Shown here piece by piece: positions 18,923 through 28,099 of a DNA stretch of 64,000 bases. The position numbers were made by a program, and so were the translations under genes. The DNA is taken from NCBI GenBank assembly GCA_947503335.1, contig CANNCY010000003.1, forward strand, positions 310,001-374,000. The letters are read 5' to 3'. How positions within the stretch are numbered: the first letter of the stretch is position 1; the number at the start of each line of letters is the position of its first letter. The notes beneath the pieces were generated by a model. That model was not told the origin of the DNA. It did no database searches and worked only from the letters and a program-made list of their open reading frames with translations. The stretch comes from an uncultured Pseudomonadales bacterium (GTDB lineage: Bacteria; Pseudomonadota; Gammaproteobacteria; Pseudomonadales; CANNCY01).

Positions 18923-18945
18923 CAGTCCACAGGTTCTGTGGATAA
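18923..18945. repeat. Intergenic inverted DnaA-box-like pair (locus A)
   Basis: CAGTCCACA and TGTGGATAA (a perfect reverse-complement TTATCCACA DnaA box at 18937-18945) face each other with five bases between; the inner TCCACAG/CTGTGGA arms can form a hairpin. It lies in the 183-bp gap upstream of the acyltransferase. Two related intergenic pairs occur at 34295 and 54595. Confidence 0.5.
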
Positions 18946-19026
18946 CATTGTGAGCAACTATTTGATACCAATTTGTGCTGCCCGTAGCATCGCACGTTTA
19001 GTTAGATTGTTTGATATTTGACCAGT

Positions 19027-19458
19027 TCAATCAGAGCTTGCGCTAGGCCATTTTGAAACGCTTAATTTTATCGCATAGTAGGCAACGCCAAAGCAGATGA
19101 GGGCGCCCAATCCAAATACGATACGTGCAATAGAAACACCAAAAATGCTAGCCGGTATTAAGCCTTCACTATCAATAGAGCCTTCTGGCGAAAATAGAGA
19201 GACCCACACACCGATACTGCCCAGCAGTGCGCAAAAGCCCGCAGCGCAAAGGTCTTTAAGATGCGATTTGGTGTCGGGGATAACCATCAAGGCTGACACG
19301 GTTATGATGGCGATACCCGCTAAGGTAACAATCCAGTATGGTGTACCTGGTGTGGGAGAGCCAAATGACGTGAGTTGTAGCCCTTCGGCAAGTAGCCAGA
19401 GCCCCCAAATCGTTGTAAACGAAGCTAGCAATCGTTTGTCTTTCTTATGTGCTGTCAT
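19027..19458 (-). CDS. Small four-helix membrane protein, unknown
   Basis: A 143-residue protein with four hydrophobic segments (ASFTTIWGLWLLAEGLQL, YWIVTLAGIAIITVSALMVI, LCAAGFCALLGSIGVWVSLF, IVFGLGALICFGVAYYAI) and a basic N-terminus MTAHKKDKR. I do not recognise a family and see no catalytic motif. It is transcribed away from the DUF411 gene with a 92-bp shared upstream region. It may be a real gene, given its consistent membrane topology and start codon, but nothing indicates a role. Confidence 0.6.
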   Translation of the reverse strand: MTAHKKDKRLLASFTTIWGLWLLAEGLQLTSFGSPTPGTPYWIVTLAGIAIITVSALMVIPDTKSHLKDLCAAGFCALLGSIGVWVSLFSPEGSIDSEGLIPASIFGVSIARIVFGLGALICFGVAYYAIKLSVSKWPSASSD

Positions 19459-19550
19459 GGCAATAGTATGCCAGAACTAGAATTGATAGTGACATCGCTT
19501 AATCCTGTTTGCTATGTTGCTTACCGTATCGAGCCACTTAGGAAGCAACC

Positions 19551-20021
19551 ATGAAACTAATTCAAGTGCTAGCGCTAATGACCTTTCTATCGATGGGTGC
19601 TCACGCCACCGACGACCCTCTAGATTTACAGGTATATAAAACCTCCAGTTGTGGCTGTTGTAAGGGGTGGATTAAGCATGCTGATCAACATGGTTTTGGT
19701 ACTGAAGCTATTGATCTTGAGTATTCAGACTTGACCGAGTTGAAACAGCAGCACGGCATTAAGCCAGAGGCTCGTTCATGTCATACTGCGGTTTATAAAG
19801 GCCAGTTTGTATTTGAAGGTCACGTACCGGCCAAATTTATTGAGCAATTTATAAATAATCCTCCTAAGGGAGCCATCGGCCTGTCGGTTCCGCAAATGCC
19901 AGTGGGTACACCCGGAATGGAAGTAGGCGACCGGTTCGACCCCTACAAAGTAATACAGTTGAATGCCGACGGATCATTTAGCGTGTATGCAACGGTAGAG
20001 CAATACGACGACCAGTTTTAA
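19551..20021 (+). CDS. DUF411 metal-binding protein, exported
   Basis: A 156-residue protein with a signal peptide (MKLIQVLALMTFLSMGAHA) and the DUF411 core. It has the thioredoxin-like metal motif YKTSSCGCCKGWIKH (C34, C36, C37), a conserved second cysteine in RSCHTAVY, and the family tail GHVPAKFIEQF ... GLSVPQMPVGTPGMEVG. DUF411 proteins are frequently encoded with copper-resistance genes and proposed to bind Cu or other soft metals in the periplasm, although not all members are characterised. CopA is encoded elsewhere in this window (47153-49378), not adjacent. It is a single gene with its own upstream region. Confidence 0.9.
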   Translation: MKLIQVLALMTFLSMGAHATDDPLDLQVYKTSSCGCCKGWIKHADQHGFGTEAIDLEYSDLTELKQQHGIKPEARSCHTAVYKGQFVFEGHVPAKFIEQFINNPPKGAIGLSVPQMPVGTPGMEVGDRFDPYKVIQLNADGSFSVYATVEQYDDQF

Positions 20022-20121
20022 GTTATTTGCATATAACAAATCGGTATTGATATTTAATTTATCTATAACTTAAGCGTATATATCATAGTTCACCTAATCT
20101 GACTTTCATTCTAGGTGTACC

Positions 20122-21477
20122 ATGAAACAACTTTCTGCAGCGATCGCTTTGGCTTTAGCCAGTTCAACGGCTTTGGCGACTAACGGCTACTTTACCCACG
20201 GCGTGGGCACGCACAACAAAGCACAGGCCGGCGCAGGGTTGGCTATGCCGACACAATCAATTGATAGTGCGAATAACCCCGCTGCAGCAGCATTGGTCGA
20301 CGCGAAAACTGATCTAGGTCTAGCGTACTTCGCACCGAATCGTGGTTACACGGCGTCTACTAGCATGGCAAATGGCCAAAGTGGGGCGTTTACGCTGGGC
20401 GAGGGCGAGTTCAACAGCGGCACCAGTGGTTTTTTAATTCCCTACGTATCACGAACCTTTAAGCTTCAAGATGGTCACGCATTTGCGCTGTCATTTTATG
20501 GGCGTGGTGGTATGAATACAGATTATGCTAGTGGCACAGCAACCTTTGACCCTGACGGCCCAGGTCCGGCGCCGGTTGCCACCTATGATGGTGCGTTTGG
20601 CGCTGGCAGCGCTGGCGTAAACTTAAATCAAGCTTTTCTAGAATTATCGTATGCGATCAAAATGGATAACGTTAGTATCGGTGCGGCACCGGTATTTGCG
20701 TTGCAAGCGTTCGAAGCCAAGGGGTTAGGTGCGTTTGCTGGCTATACCAAAACCTTTGCCCAAAGTGGGGGCACAGTAATGCCTGATAGCCTGACCGATA
20801 ATGGTCATGATTACTCGTACGGGGCTGGCTTTAAGTTAGGTGCAGTTTGGCAGCTACATGATCAAGTGTCGTTGGCATTTGCCTACCAATCAAAGATTAG
20901 TATGAGCAAATTCGATGACTATAGTGATCTATTTGCCGAGGCAGGTAAGTTTGATATTCCCGCGTCAACACGTGTTGGACTATCGGTACAGGCAAGCGAC
21001 GCTGTTGACTTACATCTAGACGTAGAGCACACCCAATTTAGCGGTGTTAAATCGGTGGGCAATGCACTTGCTAATGTCGGTGGCTGCCCTACTGCAGGCT
21101 TAGGCGGAATGAATCTTGAGAACTGTGCTGGTGGTGACGAAGGATTTGGTTTTGGTTGGTCTGACATGACTACCTTAAAGTTAGGCGCCACTTGGCAGCC
21201 AGCAACGCTCGCCCATTATACCTTTAGAGCTGGTTATAGCTTTGGCGAGCAACCCATCAGTCGCGAAGATGTACTGATTAATGTGTTAGCGCCAGGTGTT
21301 ACTGAACAGCACTTTACAGCAGGTGTAGAGCGTCGTTTAAGCAATGATAAGAGCATTAGCGTATCGTTGATGTATGCGCCAGAAAACACCGTGTCGGGCC
21401 CTAACTTATTCGACCCAACACAAACGATTGAATTGGCGATGGACCAATTCGAATTAGAAGTTGCCTACAGCTTCTAA
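20122..21477 (+). CDS. FadL/OMPP1/TodX-family outer-membrane porin
   Basis: A 451-residue outer-membrane protein with signal peptide (cleavage near ALAT-NGYF). The mature N-terminus NGYFTHGVGTHNKAQAGAGLA and NNPAAAA are the typical N-terminal hatch/plug region of FadL-like transporters, and the rest alternates into beta strands up to a terminal YSF ending with aromatic F. The family takes up long-chain fatty acids or hydrophobic/aromatic compounds by lateral diffusion. The start is preceded by TAGGTG; an inverted repeat CACCTA/TAGGTG covers this ribosome site. It is a single-gene unit; downstream lies the bicarbonate transporter after a hairpin. Confidence 0.9.
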   Translation: MKQLSAAIALALASSTALATNGYFTHGVGTHNKAQAGAGLAMPTQSIDSANNPAAAALVDAKTDLGLAYFAPNRGYTASTSMANGQSGAFTLGEGEFNSGTSGFLIPYVSRTFKLQDGHAFALSFYGRGGMNTDYASGTATFDPDGPGPAPVATYDGAFGAGSAGVNLNQAFLELSYAIKMDNVSIGAAPVFALQAFEAKGLGAFAGYTKTFAQSGGTVMPDSLTDNGHDYSYGAGFKLGAVWQLHDQVSLAFAYQSKISMSKFDDYSDLFAEAGKFDIPASTRVGLSVQASDAVDLHLDVEHTQFSGVKSVGNALANVGGCPTAGLGGMNLENCAGGDEGFGFGWSDMTTLKLGATWQPATLAHYTFRAGYSFGEQPISREDVLINVLAPGVTEQHFTAGVERRLSNDKSISVSLMYAPENTVSGPNLFDPTQTIELAMDQFELEVAYSF

Positions 21478-21507
21478 TCACGCTTGCTTGTAACTAATTA
21501 GCTTGTC

Positions 21508-21526
21508 GCCGGCCCTATAGGCTGGC
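21508..21526 (+). terminator. GC-rich hairpin after the FadL-like gene
   Basis: GCCGGCC-CTATA-GGCTGGC gives a 7-bp stem (one G-T pair) 31 bases after the porin stop codon. No T-run follows, so it may be Rho-assisted or a transcript-end stabiliser. Confidence 0.4.
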
Positions 21527-21578
21527 GTACAATGCCGCCTTAACTGTCTATACTAGAACCAGTTAAGAGATCACTTCT

Positions 21579-22517
21579 ATGCCCGATATCGTCGTTATGT
21601 TCTTCGCCCTAGGTCTTGTGGCGGGATTATTAAAATCAGATTTAAGTATTCCTAAAGCGGCTTACGATACGCTTAGCCTATTGTTGATGTTAACCATCGG
21701 CTTAAAAGGCGGCATGGCGTTACATGGTTCAGTGTCGTTATCACTGTTGGGCGAGTTATTGATAGTGGCGCTATTAGGAGCTGTGATTCCTTTTATCGTA
21801 ATCCCAATATTGCGTTACATGTTGCGAGTTGATGCAGCCAATAGTGCTAGTTTGGCTGCTCACTATGGTTCGGTAAGTGCCGGCACCTTTGCTGTTGCGA
21901 TTGCTTATGTTGAATCTTTGCAACTGGCTACTGATGGTCAGGTAACACTGTATCTTGTAATGTTAGAGCTACCGGCGATACTGGTTGCGCTTACTATTTA
22001 TCGAAAACAGGGCAACCAGGCAGCCGCGAGCCGATCAGCGTTGTGGGTTGAAACCTTTACTAACCGAGGCGTAGTGTTGTTGGTGGGTGGTGTAATCATT
22101 GGTTACATGTATGGCCCAGCAGATGGTGCCTCTGTAACAGAATTGTTCACCGGTGCCTTTAAAGCGGTATTGGCCTTGTTCTTGTTAGAAATGGGGCTTG
22201 TAGCAGCCGAGACGTTATCGCCCATTCCTTGGCGCCATGCAAAACTGATGGTGTTTGCCTTGGTGGCACCGCCGTTGCTATCGCTATTAGGGCTCTTTAC
22301 AGGTGTGATGCTTGATTTAAGTATTGGTAGCATTGTGGTATTGGCTACGCTAACTGCTAGTGCTTCATACATTGCGGCACCAGCTGCGATAAGAACGGCT
22401 ATCCCCAATGCTAATATTGGGTTGGCGATGCTTATGTCTCTAGGCTTAACGTTCCCGTTTAACGCAATGGTTGGTATTCCGCTCTATCATCAACTAGCGA
22501 ATTATCTAGTCGGGTAG
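21579..22517 (+). CDS. SbtA-like sodium-dependent bicarbonate transporter
   Basis: A 312-residue protein with about ten membrane helices in two inverted halves. The diagnostic SbtA/DUF897 N-terminus is present (LKSDLSIPKAAYDTLSLLLM, IGLKGGMAL), as is the second-half helix SYIAAPAAIRTAIPNANIG, which lines the bicarbonate/sodium site. Cyanobacterial SbtA imports bicarbonate with sodium and is gated by the PII-like SbtB; no sbtB-like gene is adjacent here. In heterotrophs the family may supply bicarbonate for carboxylases. The start ATG at 21579 has AGTTAAGAGATC upstream. Confidence 0.88.
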   Translation: MPDIVVMFFALGLVAGLLKSDLSIPKAAYDTLSLLLMLTIGLKGGMALHGSVSLSLLGELLIVALLGAVIPFIVIPILRYMLRVDAANSASLAAHYGSVSAGTFAVAIAYVESLQLATDGQVTLYLVMLELPAILVALTIYRKQGNQAAASRSALWVETFTNRGVVLLVGGVIIGYMYGPADGASVTELFTGAFKAVLALFLLEMGLVAAETLSPIPWRHAKLMVFALVAPPLLSLLGLFTGVMLDLSIGSIVVLATLTASASYIAAPAAIRTAIPNANIGLAMLMSLGLTFPFNAMVGIPLYHQLANYLVG

Positions 22518-22569
22518 ATTCGATAAGATCGTATACAATAGGTAGATCTATTCATTATATGATCTGACT

Positions 22570-24951
22570 ATGTTTCGCTTTGCTATTCTAATCGGCTGCG
22601 TGTTCTCTGCAGCGATCACTTCAGCCGCTAATACAATGGATTCTTGCCAACAATTGTCGTTGATGCCATATCCAGCAAAAGTCGAGTGTAGCGATCAGTT
22701 TATCAACACTGCGCAGCCAATGACGATTCAGTTAAAGGGCAAAGAGCAGTACTTGAGTTCGCTGATAGCGCAGTTCGTACCCAAGTTTGAAAAGATTACG
22801 CAAGGTACACTGGGTGAAATTGGTTTACCCATAATTATCGAGGTGCAAAGTGAGCTACCCTTACATCGAGATTCTGAACAGTTAACTAGTAAATCTGAAG
22901 CGTATCAGCTCACCATAAACCAAGATGCTATTCATATCGACGCGGCCACACATGTGGGTGCAAAGCGCGCGTTAATGACCCTCTATCAATTGGTTGATCG
23001 CCAAACTTTACCCGTTGTGACGGTTATCGATGAGCCGCGGTTTGGGTGGCGCGGTTTGTTATTAGATTCGGTGAGGCATTTTTTTAGTGTTGAAACTATT
23101 AAACGGCAAATTGATGGCATGGCCTTTGCCAAATTGAATGTGCTGCATTGGCATCTAACCGACGATCAAGGGTGGCGCTTGCAAAGCGAAACATATCCTA
23201 AGCTACATCAGTCAAATGCTGACGGCCACTACTATACAAAGACCCAGATTAAAGACGTAATCACTTATGCTGCGCAACGGGGTATTGAAGTTATGCCCGA
23301 AATTGATATGCCTGGGCATGCCAGTGCCATCGCCGTAGCATACCCTGAACTGATGTCAGCCCCAGGGCCTTATAACCATGAGATACGATGGGGCGTGCAC
23401 AAGCCTTTACTCGACCCCACTAATGCTCAGGTGTATCGTTTTGCTGAAGCGATATTGGGCGAGGTAAAACAGTTGTTTCCGTTTGATTACGTTCATATAG
23501 GTGGTGATGAAGTCGATCCTGAACACTGGTTAACTAATAGGCGAATACAGCAATTTATGCAAAACAGTGGTTACGACTCGCCCGAGCAATTGCATGCTTA
23601 TTTTAACCAGCGTTTATCTAAGATCCTAAATAAACTAGATCGTAAAATGATGGGGTGGGACGAAGTGCTGCACCCCGATTTGCCTATAACAACTGCCGTG
23701 CAATCTTGGCGGGGGCCAGATGCCTTAGGGTTGGCGGCCAAAGCGGGGCATCCGGCGTTACTGTCGACAGGTTTTTATCTCGATCAACCTCAGTACGCAA
23801 GTTATCACTATCGCGTTAAGTTCTTACCGACTGCATCGCCAAGTGGTGAGGTAGGTAAGGGAGAACAAGCGATTAGTTTTAAGTTCGAAATGCCTCGCAA
23901 ACGTGGCAGTGCAATATCGGGCTATCTAACAATTATCGGCAGTGATGATAAGTGGCGAGGCTTTGTCGATTTTAGAGGTAAATCGCGAGCGGCGGTTAAG
24001 GAGCTATCGGTCACTGAAGAGGCAATCGGGTTTAAAATTGATACTTGGATGGGGCCTGTCACCGCTCGTATTCAGCGCTATGAAGATCGATTGGGCGGTG
24101 ATATGGTTGTTGGCAACGCGCCCTATGCACTTAAAGGTTGGCGCGTTGATAAGGTACCAGAGGCAATGATGTCGACCGAATTGTCGCAGCAGCAATCAAA
24201 GAATATTTTAGGTGGCGAGATCGCTCTATGGAGCGAATTGATCGACGAGAATACTATCGATTTAAGGCTATGGCCCCGAGCACTGGCAGTGGCCGAACGT
24301 ATGTGGTCTGACAAGTCATTACGGGATGAGCAATCAATGTACGATCGGCTTCAAGCAGTGTCACTTGCGTTAACTGCGTACACCACACTTCAGTTTAGCA
24401 ATAAGCCATCATTGCAATTCATAGAGCCACTAGGTAGCGACTTAGACTTTGCGTTGGCTATGGTAAGCCGCTCGTTAGAGCCTGCTCATTATTATCATAG
24501 GCATCACGAAAAATCTGCTAACGAGAGTTATTCGCGGCAAGATAGGCTAGATCGACTGGTAGATATACTGCCTTCAGAAAGTTTGCCGGCGGCAGAATTT
24601 GCTAACGCGATTAATCGACTTATTGCAAATACCTCTGACCCATTAAACTTCAAGGCAATTGAGCGCTATGTTCGTGACGCAGATATATATGCAACTGAGT
24701 TGATAGCTAGTAACGCGCTAACGCCAAGCAAGTTCGCTGAAGTACGAAGACAGGCTCTGCGAGTGCAAGCGTTCTCAACTATTGGCAGTGAGCTTGTTCA
24801 GGCGATAAAAGAAAACCGCAAGATCAGCGGGCAGCGTGAATCTGAGTTGCTCCAACAATTAAGAGCACTACAGAGTATCGAAGATGAGATTGTCGTTGCG
24901 CCTGCTTACGCACTTGAACAATTACTTTACATGACGTCGAAGCGCCTTTAA
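22570..24951 (+). CDS. Exported beta-N-acetylhexosaminidase, GH20
   Basis: A 793-residue protein with a signal peptide (MFRFAILIGCVFSAAITSA). The GH20b N-terminal domain (residues about 30-155) is followed by the catalytic barrel, with PRFGWRGLLLDSVRHFF, KLNVLHWHLTDDQGWRL, MPEIDMPGHASAI and the substrate-assisted acid/base motif VHIGGDEVDPEHW (D-E pair near residue 315). About 110 residues (about 395-505) are inserted before the C-terminal barrel motif ILGGEIALWSELI, and roughly 200 helical residues follow it. It releases terminal GlcNAc/GalNAc from chitin oligomers or glycans, probably in the periplasm. The last 30 bp overlap the convergent Amt-kinase gene. Confidence 0.93.
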   Translation: MFRFAILIGCVFSAAITSAANTMDSCQQLSLMPYPAKVECSDQFINTAQPMTIQLKGKEQYLSSLIAQFVPKFEKITQGTLGEIGLPIIIEVQSELPLHRDSEQLTSKSEAYQLTINQDAIHIDAATHVGAKRALMTLYQLVDRQTLPVVTVIDEPRFGWRGLLLDSVRHFFSVETIKRQIDGMAFAKLNVLHWHLTDDQGWRLQSETYPKLHQSNADGHYYTKTQIKDVITYAAQRGIEVMPEIDMPGHASAIAVAYPELMSAPGPYNHEIRWGVHKPLLDPTNAQVYRFAEAILGEVKQLFPFDYVHIGGDEVDPEHWLTNRRIQQFMQNSGYDSPEQLHAYFNQRLSKILNKLDRKMMGWDEVLHPDLPITTAVQSWRGPDALGLAAKAGHPALLSTGFYLDQPQYASYHYRVKFLPTASPSGEVGKGEQAISFKFEMPRKRGSAISGYLTIIGSDDKWRGFVDFRGKSRAAVKELSVTEEAIGFKIDTWMGPVTARIQRYEDRLGGDMVVGNAPYALKGWRVDKVPEAMMSTELSQQQSKNILGGEIALWSELIDENTIDLRLWPRALAVAERMWSDKSLRDEQSMYDRLQAVSLALTAYTTLQFSNKPSLQFIEPLGSDLDFALAMVSRSLEPAHYYHRHHEKSANESYSRQDRLDRLVDILPSESLPAAEFANAINRLIANTSDPLNFKAIERYVRDADIYATELIASNALTPSKFAEVRRQALRVQAFSTIGSELVQAIKENRKISGQRESELLQQLRALQSIEDEIVVAPAYALEQLLYMTSKRL

Positions 24952-27276
24952 TAGCGCTTCATCATTGATCGGCTTTGATAGAAAATCGACCATACCAGCA
25001 TCGAAGCATGCTTGTTTATGCACGTCGTGGGTGTTGGCGGTAAGTGCAATAATCGGCGTGTCGGTGGCTAGGCCGCGCTGTCTTATATTTGATGTTGCAG
25101 TAATGCCATCCATTTTCGGCATTTGCATATCCATCAATATAAGCTGATACGTGCTTTCTTGGGCTTTTTCTATGGCGTCTAGCCCATCAACGGCCGTCTC
25201 AACATGAAAACCTAAATCTTCCAGCGCCCACTGCGCGATCATTCGATTGTCTTCAGCATCATCAACAATCAACGCAGATAAACCAGTAAAGTTAGAACGT
25301 TCATTCGATAGATGTTGTGTCTCAATGGGCATCACAAAATCAAACTGCGTACCCTGTGGTGAGCTGGTAGTAACTTCAATTTTGGCGTTCACTAATTTGG
25401 CTAGTTTAGAAGCAACGCTAAGACCCATTCCTATTCCGTCGTTATTTCTATCTAAACCGTCATCCAACGACTCAAAGACAGAAAATATGGTTTGCTGATC
25501 ATTCGTGTCGATACCCGGGCCTTGGTCGGTGATTGCAATGCTTAGCACTTGGTCATGAACTTTCGAGTGTACAGAAACAGTCTTACCAGAGGGCGTAAAT
25601 TTGATTGCGTTATCTAATAATTCGGTGATGATTGTAGTCAAGATCGATTCATCAATGTTAGCAATGAGTGATTCGTCGACTTCATTGTTTCTAATTAGTT
25701 TTACGTGTTTCTCTTCGGCCTTTACCTCAAATCCATCGATACAAAGTTTTATGGTAGCTCTTAAAGGTGCAGGTTGTATATTTACGTCATGAGCGCCCGA
25801 TTCAATCGATTTGATATTTAACATTTGCTCGGTCAATCGAGACAATCTTTGGCCTGCATTGACGATACGTGTGGCTTTGTCTTTGGTTTCTTTATCATCA
25901 GACAAAGAAAGCGACTTCGAAAAACCTAAGATTGCATTTAATGGGGTACGTAATTCGTGATTTAGGATGGCGAGAAAATTGTCCTTGGCCTTACTTGCCT
26001 CTTGAGCTACTTCTGTTTGTTGTTTTAGCTGCTGATGGCTTATATCTACCCTTTGCATCATGTTGTTGTATTGAGTTGCAAGCGCGCCTTCAACAGTATT
26101 CGGCTGTACCGGTAGTGGATTAGTTAGATTACCTGTTTCTTGATTGTTCTTGATTGCTTCAATTAGCTCTGAAAGAGATTCAACTTCGTTGTGCTCACTT
26201 ATATTTAAACCCTGTATCTCGTCACTTTCAGCTACTCTCATAGGCATCAATCTATTGAGTAAGAAAAACGATAAATAGATAAAAATAGCGATTGAAAGGA
26301 TCGTTGCCATTAACCATAGTTGTCCGATCCAGGTGGCATCGCTACCTTTAATGAGTGGATGCAGCAGAAGACCTGATAATCCAGCACCAAGGTGAACGGG
26401 TACTGCACCTACCGGATCATCCAGTCTCATTTTAAGCATTAAACGATCAGCGAAAATTGCAATGAGACCGCCAATTACACCCGCTAGCATCGCTTGAATA
26501 TGACCCACAATATCGGCGAACGCCGTGACGCACACTAAGCCGCCCAGCATAGAGATGGTTAGTATTCGCACGGTGTGTTGCTTATAGCGGTATGTAACGC
26601 TTAGACCAAATAGCAATCCGGCACAGCCTGCAACTAAGGTTGCGATAACAACCCTGTCTGCGCCATCAGCTAATGTGGTACTGCCGCCATTGAATCCAAT
26701 CCAACCGATCCACAGTAACAAAGAGCCTAGTACTGCGATAGGTAAGCTGCTGCCTGTTGGAGGGCGATACTTGTCATCAACGAAGACACCCTGTCTCGGC
26801 CCAATAATGGCTATGAGTGCCAGTGCAACGGCACCTCCTAGGCAATGAACAACGGCTGCGCCTGCAAAATCTCTTGCCCCCTTTTCAGCTAGCCAGCCTG
26901 CTTCGCCCCACATCCAGCGGGCTAGCATAGGGAATATGAGTACGCTGACAGTAAATCCGGCTACAAGATAAGCCCAGAGCTTTGTGCGTTCGGCGATAGC
27001 GCCAGAGATTAGCGTAGCGGCGGTGGCAGCGTAGAGAGCGGTTAAAAATTGCTCTGAACTAGATAACGTAAACTGAGTGCCGTGTTGTAGATAAACACCA
27101 ATTAGATAGTAACCGACGACAACAATGCCGATGTCAATTAGGTTCTTCAGTGCCACGTTGATGGCATTCTTTTGCTGCGTCGCACCGTACTCGAGCGCCA
27201 TAAATCCTGCTTGCTGCAGCGCTACTAACGCAATGCAGAAGATCAGCCAAAAGGTATCAAGTAGCTCGGTAGCCAA
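24922..27276 (-). CDS. Ammonium-transporter domain fused to histidine kinase and receiver
   Basis: About 784 residues. A TTG at 27276 has GGAG nine bases upstream and is preferred; a TTG at 27291 is in frame. Residues 1-345 form an Amt/Rh fold with eleven helices: FMALEYGATQQKNAINVALK, the substrate aspartate D136 (DFAGAAVVH) and the twin pore histidines H144 and H295 (VPVHLGAG). Residues about 350-415 are a linker, then HisKA with H440 (NHELRTPLNAILGFS), an HATPase domain (ITDQGPGID, NDGIGMGLSVASKLAK) and a C-terminal receiver with phospho-acceptor D716 (ILMDMQMPKMDG). Amt-kinase sensors (e.g. Ks-Amt5) are known, but this one also carries its own receiver. It likely reports external ammonium. 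No glnK or output regulator is adjacent. Confidence 0.93.
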   Translation of the reverse strand: MATELLDTFWLIFCIALVALQQAGFMALEYGATQQKNAINVALKNLIDIGIVVVGYYLIGVYLQHGTQFTLSSSEQFLTALYAATAATLISGAIAERTKLWAYLVAGFTVSVLIFPMLARWMWGEAGWLAEKGARDFAGAAVVHCLGGAVALALIAIIGPRQGVFVDDKYRPPTGSSLPIAVLGSLLLWIGWIGFNGGSTTLADGADRVVIATLVAGCAGLLFGLSVTYRYKQHTVRILTISMLGGLVCVTAFADIVGHIQAMLAGVIGGLIAIFADRLMLKMRLDDPVGAVPVHLGAGLSGLLLHPLIKGSDATWIGQLWLMATILSIAIFIYLSFFLLNRLMPMRVAESDEIQGLNISEHNEVESLSELIEAIKNNQETGNLTNPLPVQPNTVEGALATQYNNMMQRVDISHQQLKQQTEVAQEASKAKDNFLAILNHELRTPLNAILGFSKSLSLSDDKETKDKATRIVNAGQRLSRLTEQMLNIKSIESGAHDVNIQPAPLRATIKLCIDGFEVKAEEKHVKLIRNNEVDESLIANIDESILTTIITELLDNAIKFTPSGKTVSVHSKVHDQVLSIAITDQGPGIDTNDQQTIFSVFESLDDGLDRNNDGIGMGLSVASKLAKLVNAKIEVTTSSPQGTQFDFVMPIETQHLSNERSNFTGLSALIVDDAEDNRMIAQWALEDLGFHVETAVDGLDAIEKAQESTYQLILMDMQMPKMDGITATSNIRQRGLATDTPIIALTANTHDVHKQACFDAGMVDFLSKPINDEALLKALRRHVK

Positions 27277-27342
27277 GTATGTTAGCTCCAAAAAAGGGTA
27301 CTATCGTTTAAGCTTAGACATATTTGATAGCGCACCGACAGT

Positions 27343-28080
27343 TTAGGGATTACCAACAATTCCTACGTCTAAGTCAGAAAACCAATCTAAAAAACGTTTC
27401 ACTTGGTCGCCCTTAAATATTCGCCCATGCTGAGGGCACATCTGCTCAATTTCTAGCTGACTTACGCGTTCAATCCACTCATTCTTAGCTTTGTTGCTGG
27501 GCATCCAGCGTTGATGAAAGTACGTCATTTTTTTGACGTGCTCGTCAAAGTCGTTAATCTCTAATGGCGCCTCGTCGTGATCAAGGGCAGCACCCACATC
27601 ACCGCTCATCAATATCTTCGCCTCGGGGTCGTATACGTGGTGGTTACCCGAGGCGTGCAAGTAGTGGGCGGGGATAAACTGTAGCGTGACACCATCAATC
27701 TCGAGCTGCCCTCCGTCGTCGTCAATAGCGCTGTAGCTAATTTGCTGCATGCCAAAATGGCGAATAAATCCTTCCCATAGCCAAGGGGCATGAAGCGTAG
27801 CATTTGGTAATGCTTTGTCCCATAGCCCTAGCGACGAGATGATATCGGGATCTTGGTGAGAGGCGAATAGATGAGTAATTTGGTCAACCGGTACTTCTCG
27901 TACAACGCTAGCTAACATCGCTGCGAAAAGCTCGATGCCGCCTGGGTCCATAAGCAACGCATTGTTAGCGGTGGCAACCATATATTGATTGGTATCTATT
28001 ATCTTGTTCGGTTTTTCTGGGTCACGCCCAAATACAAACCAACGATGCGAGTTGCTGTTAAATATTTCACGTGTAAGCAT
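27343..28080 (-). CDS. ODP-type MBL-fold diiron oxygen-binding protein
   Basis: A 245-residue metallo-beta-lactamase-fold protein of the flavodiiron/ODP group, lacking any flavodoxin domain. Ligands align with those of FprA: SHQDPD (H75, D77, D79, where classical flavodiiron proteins have H-x-E-x-D), AHYLHASGNHH (H142/H147 region), SGDVGAAL (D161) and CPQHGRIF (H218). Stand-alone ODP proteins bind O2 at a diiron site, and in Treponema denticola one controls chemotaxis by acting on CheA/receptor arrays. Here it follows, 19 bp downstream, a chemoreceptor-like gene with no ligand or membrane domain, and both lie behind an FNR box, so a soluble oxygen-sensing chemotaxis or signalling unit is likely. 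Confidence 0.85.
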   Translation of the reverse strand: MLTREIFNSNSHRWFVFGRDPEKPNKIIDTNQYMVATANNALLMDPGGIELFAAMLASVVREVPVDQITHLFASHQDPDIISSLGLWDKALPNATLHAPWLWEGFIRHFGMQQISYSAIDDDGGQLEIDGVTLQFIPAHYLHASGNHHVYDPEAKILMSGDVGAALDHDEAPLEINDFDEHVKKMTYFHQRWMPSNKAKNEWIERVSQLEIEQMCPQHGRIFKGDQVKRFLDWFSDLDVGIVGNP

Positions 28081-28099
28081 GGGCGATCCTTCGCTGTTA

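Noticed and set aside
18844-18957. Longer N-terminus for the acyltransferase
   Set aside because: The extra 38 codons do not resemble the family and carry the DnaA-box hairpin; the start at 18843 fits better.
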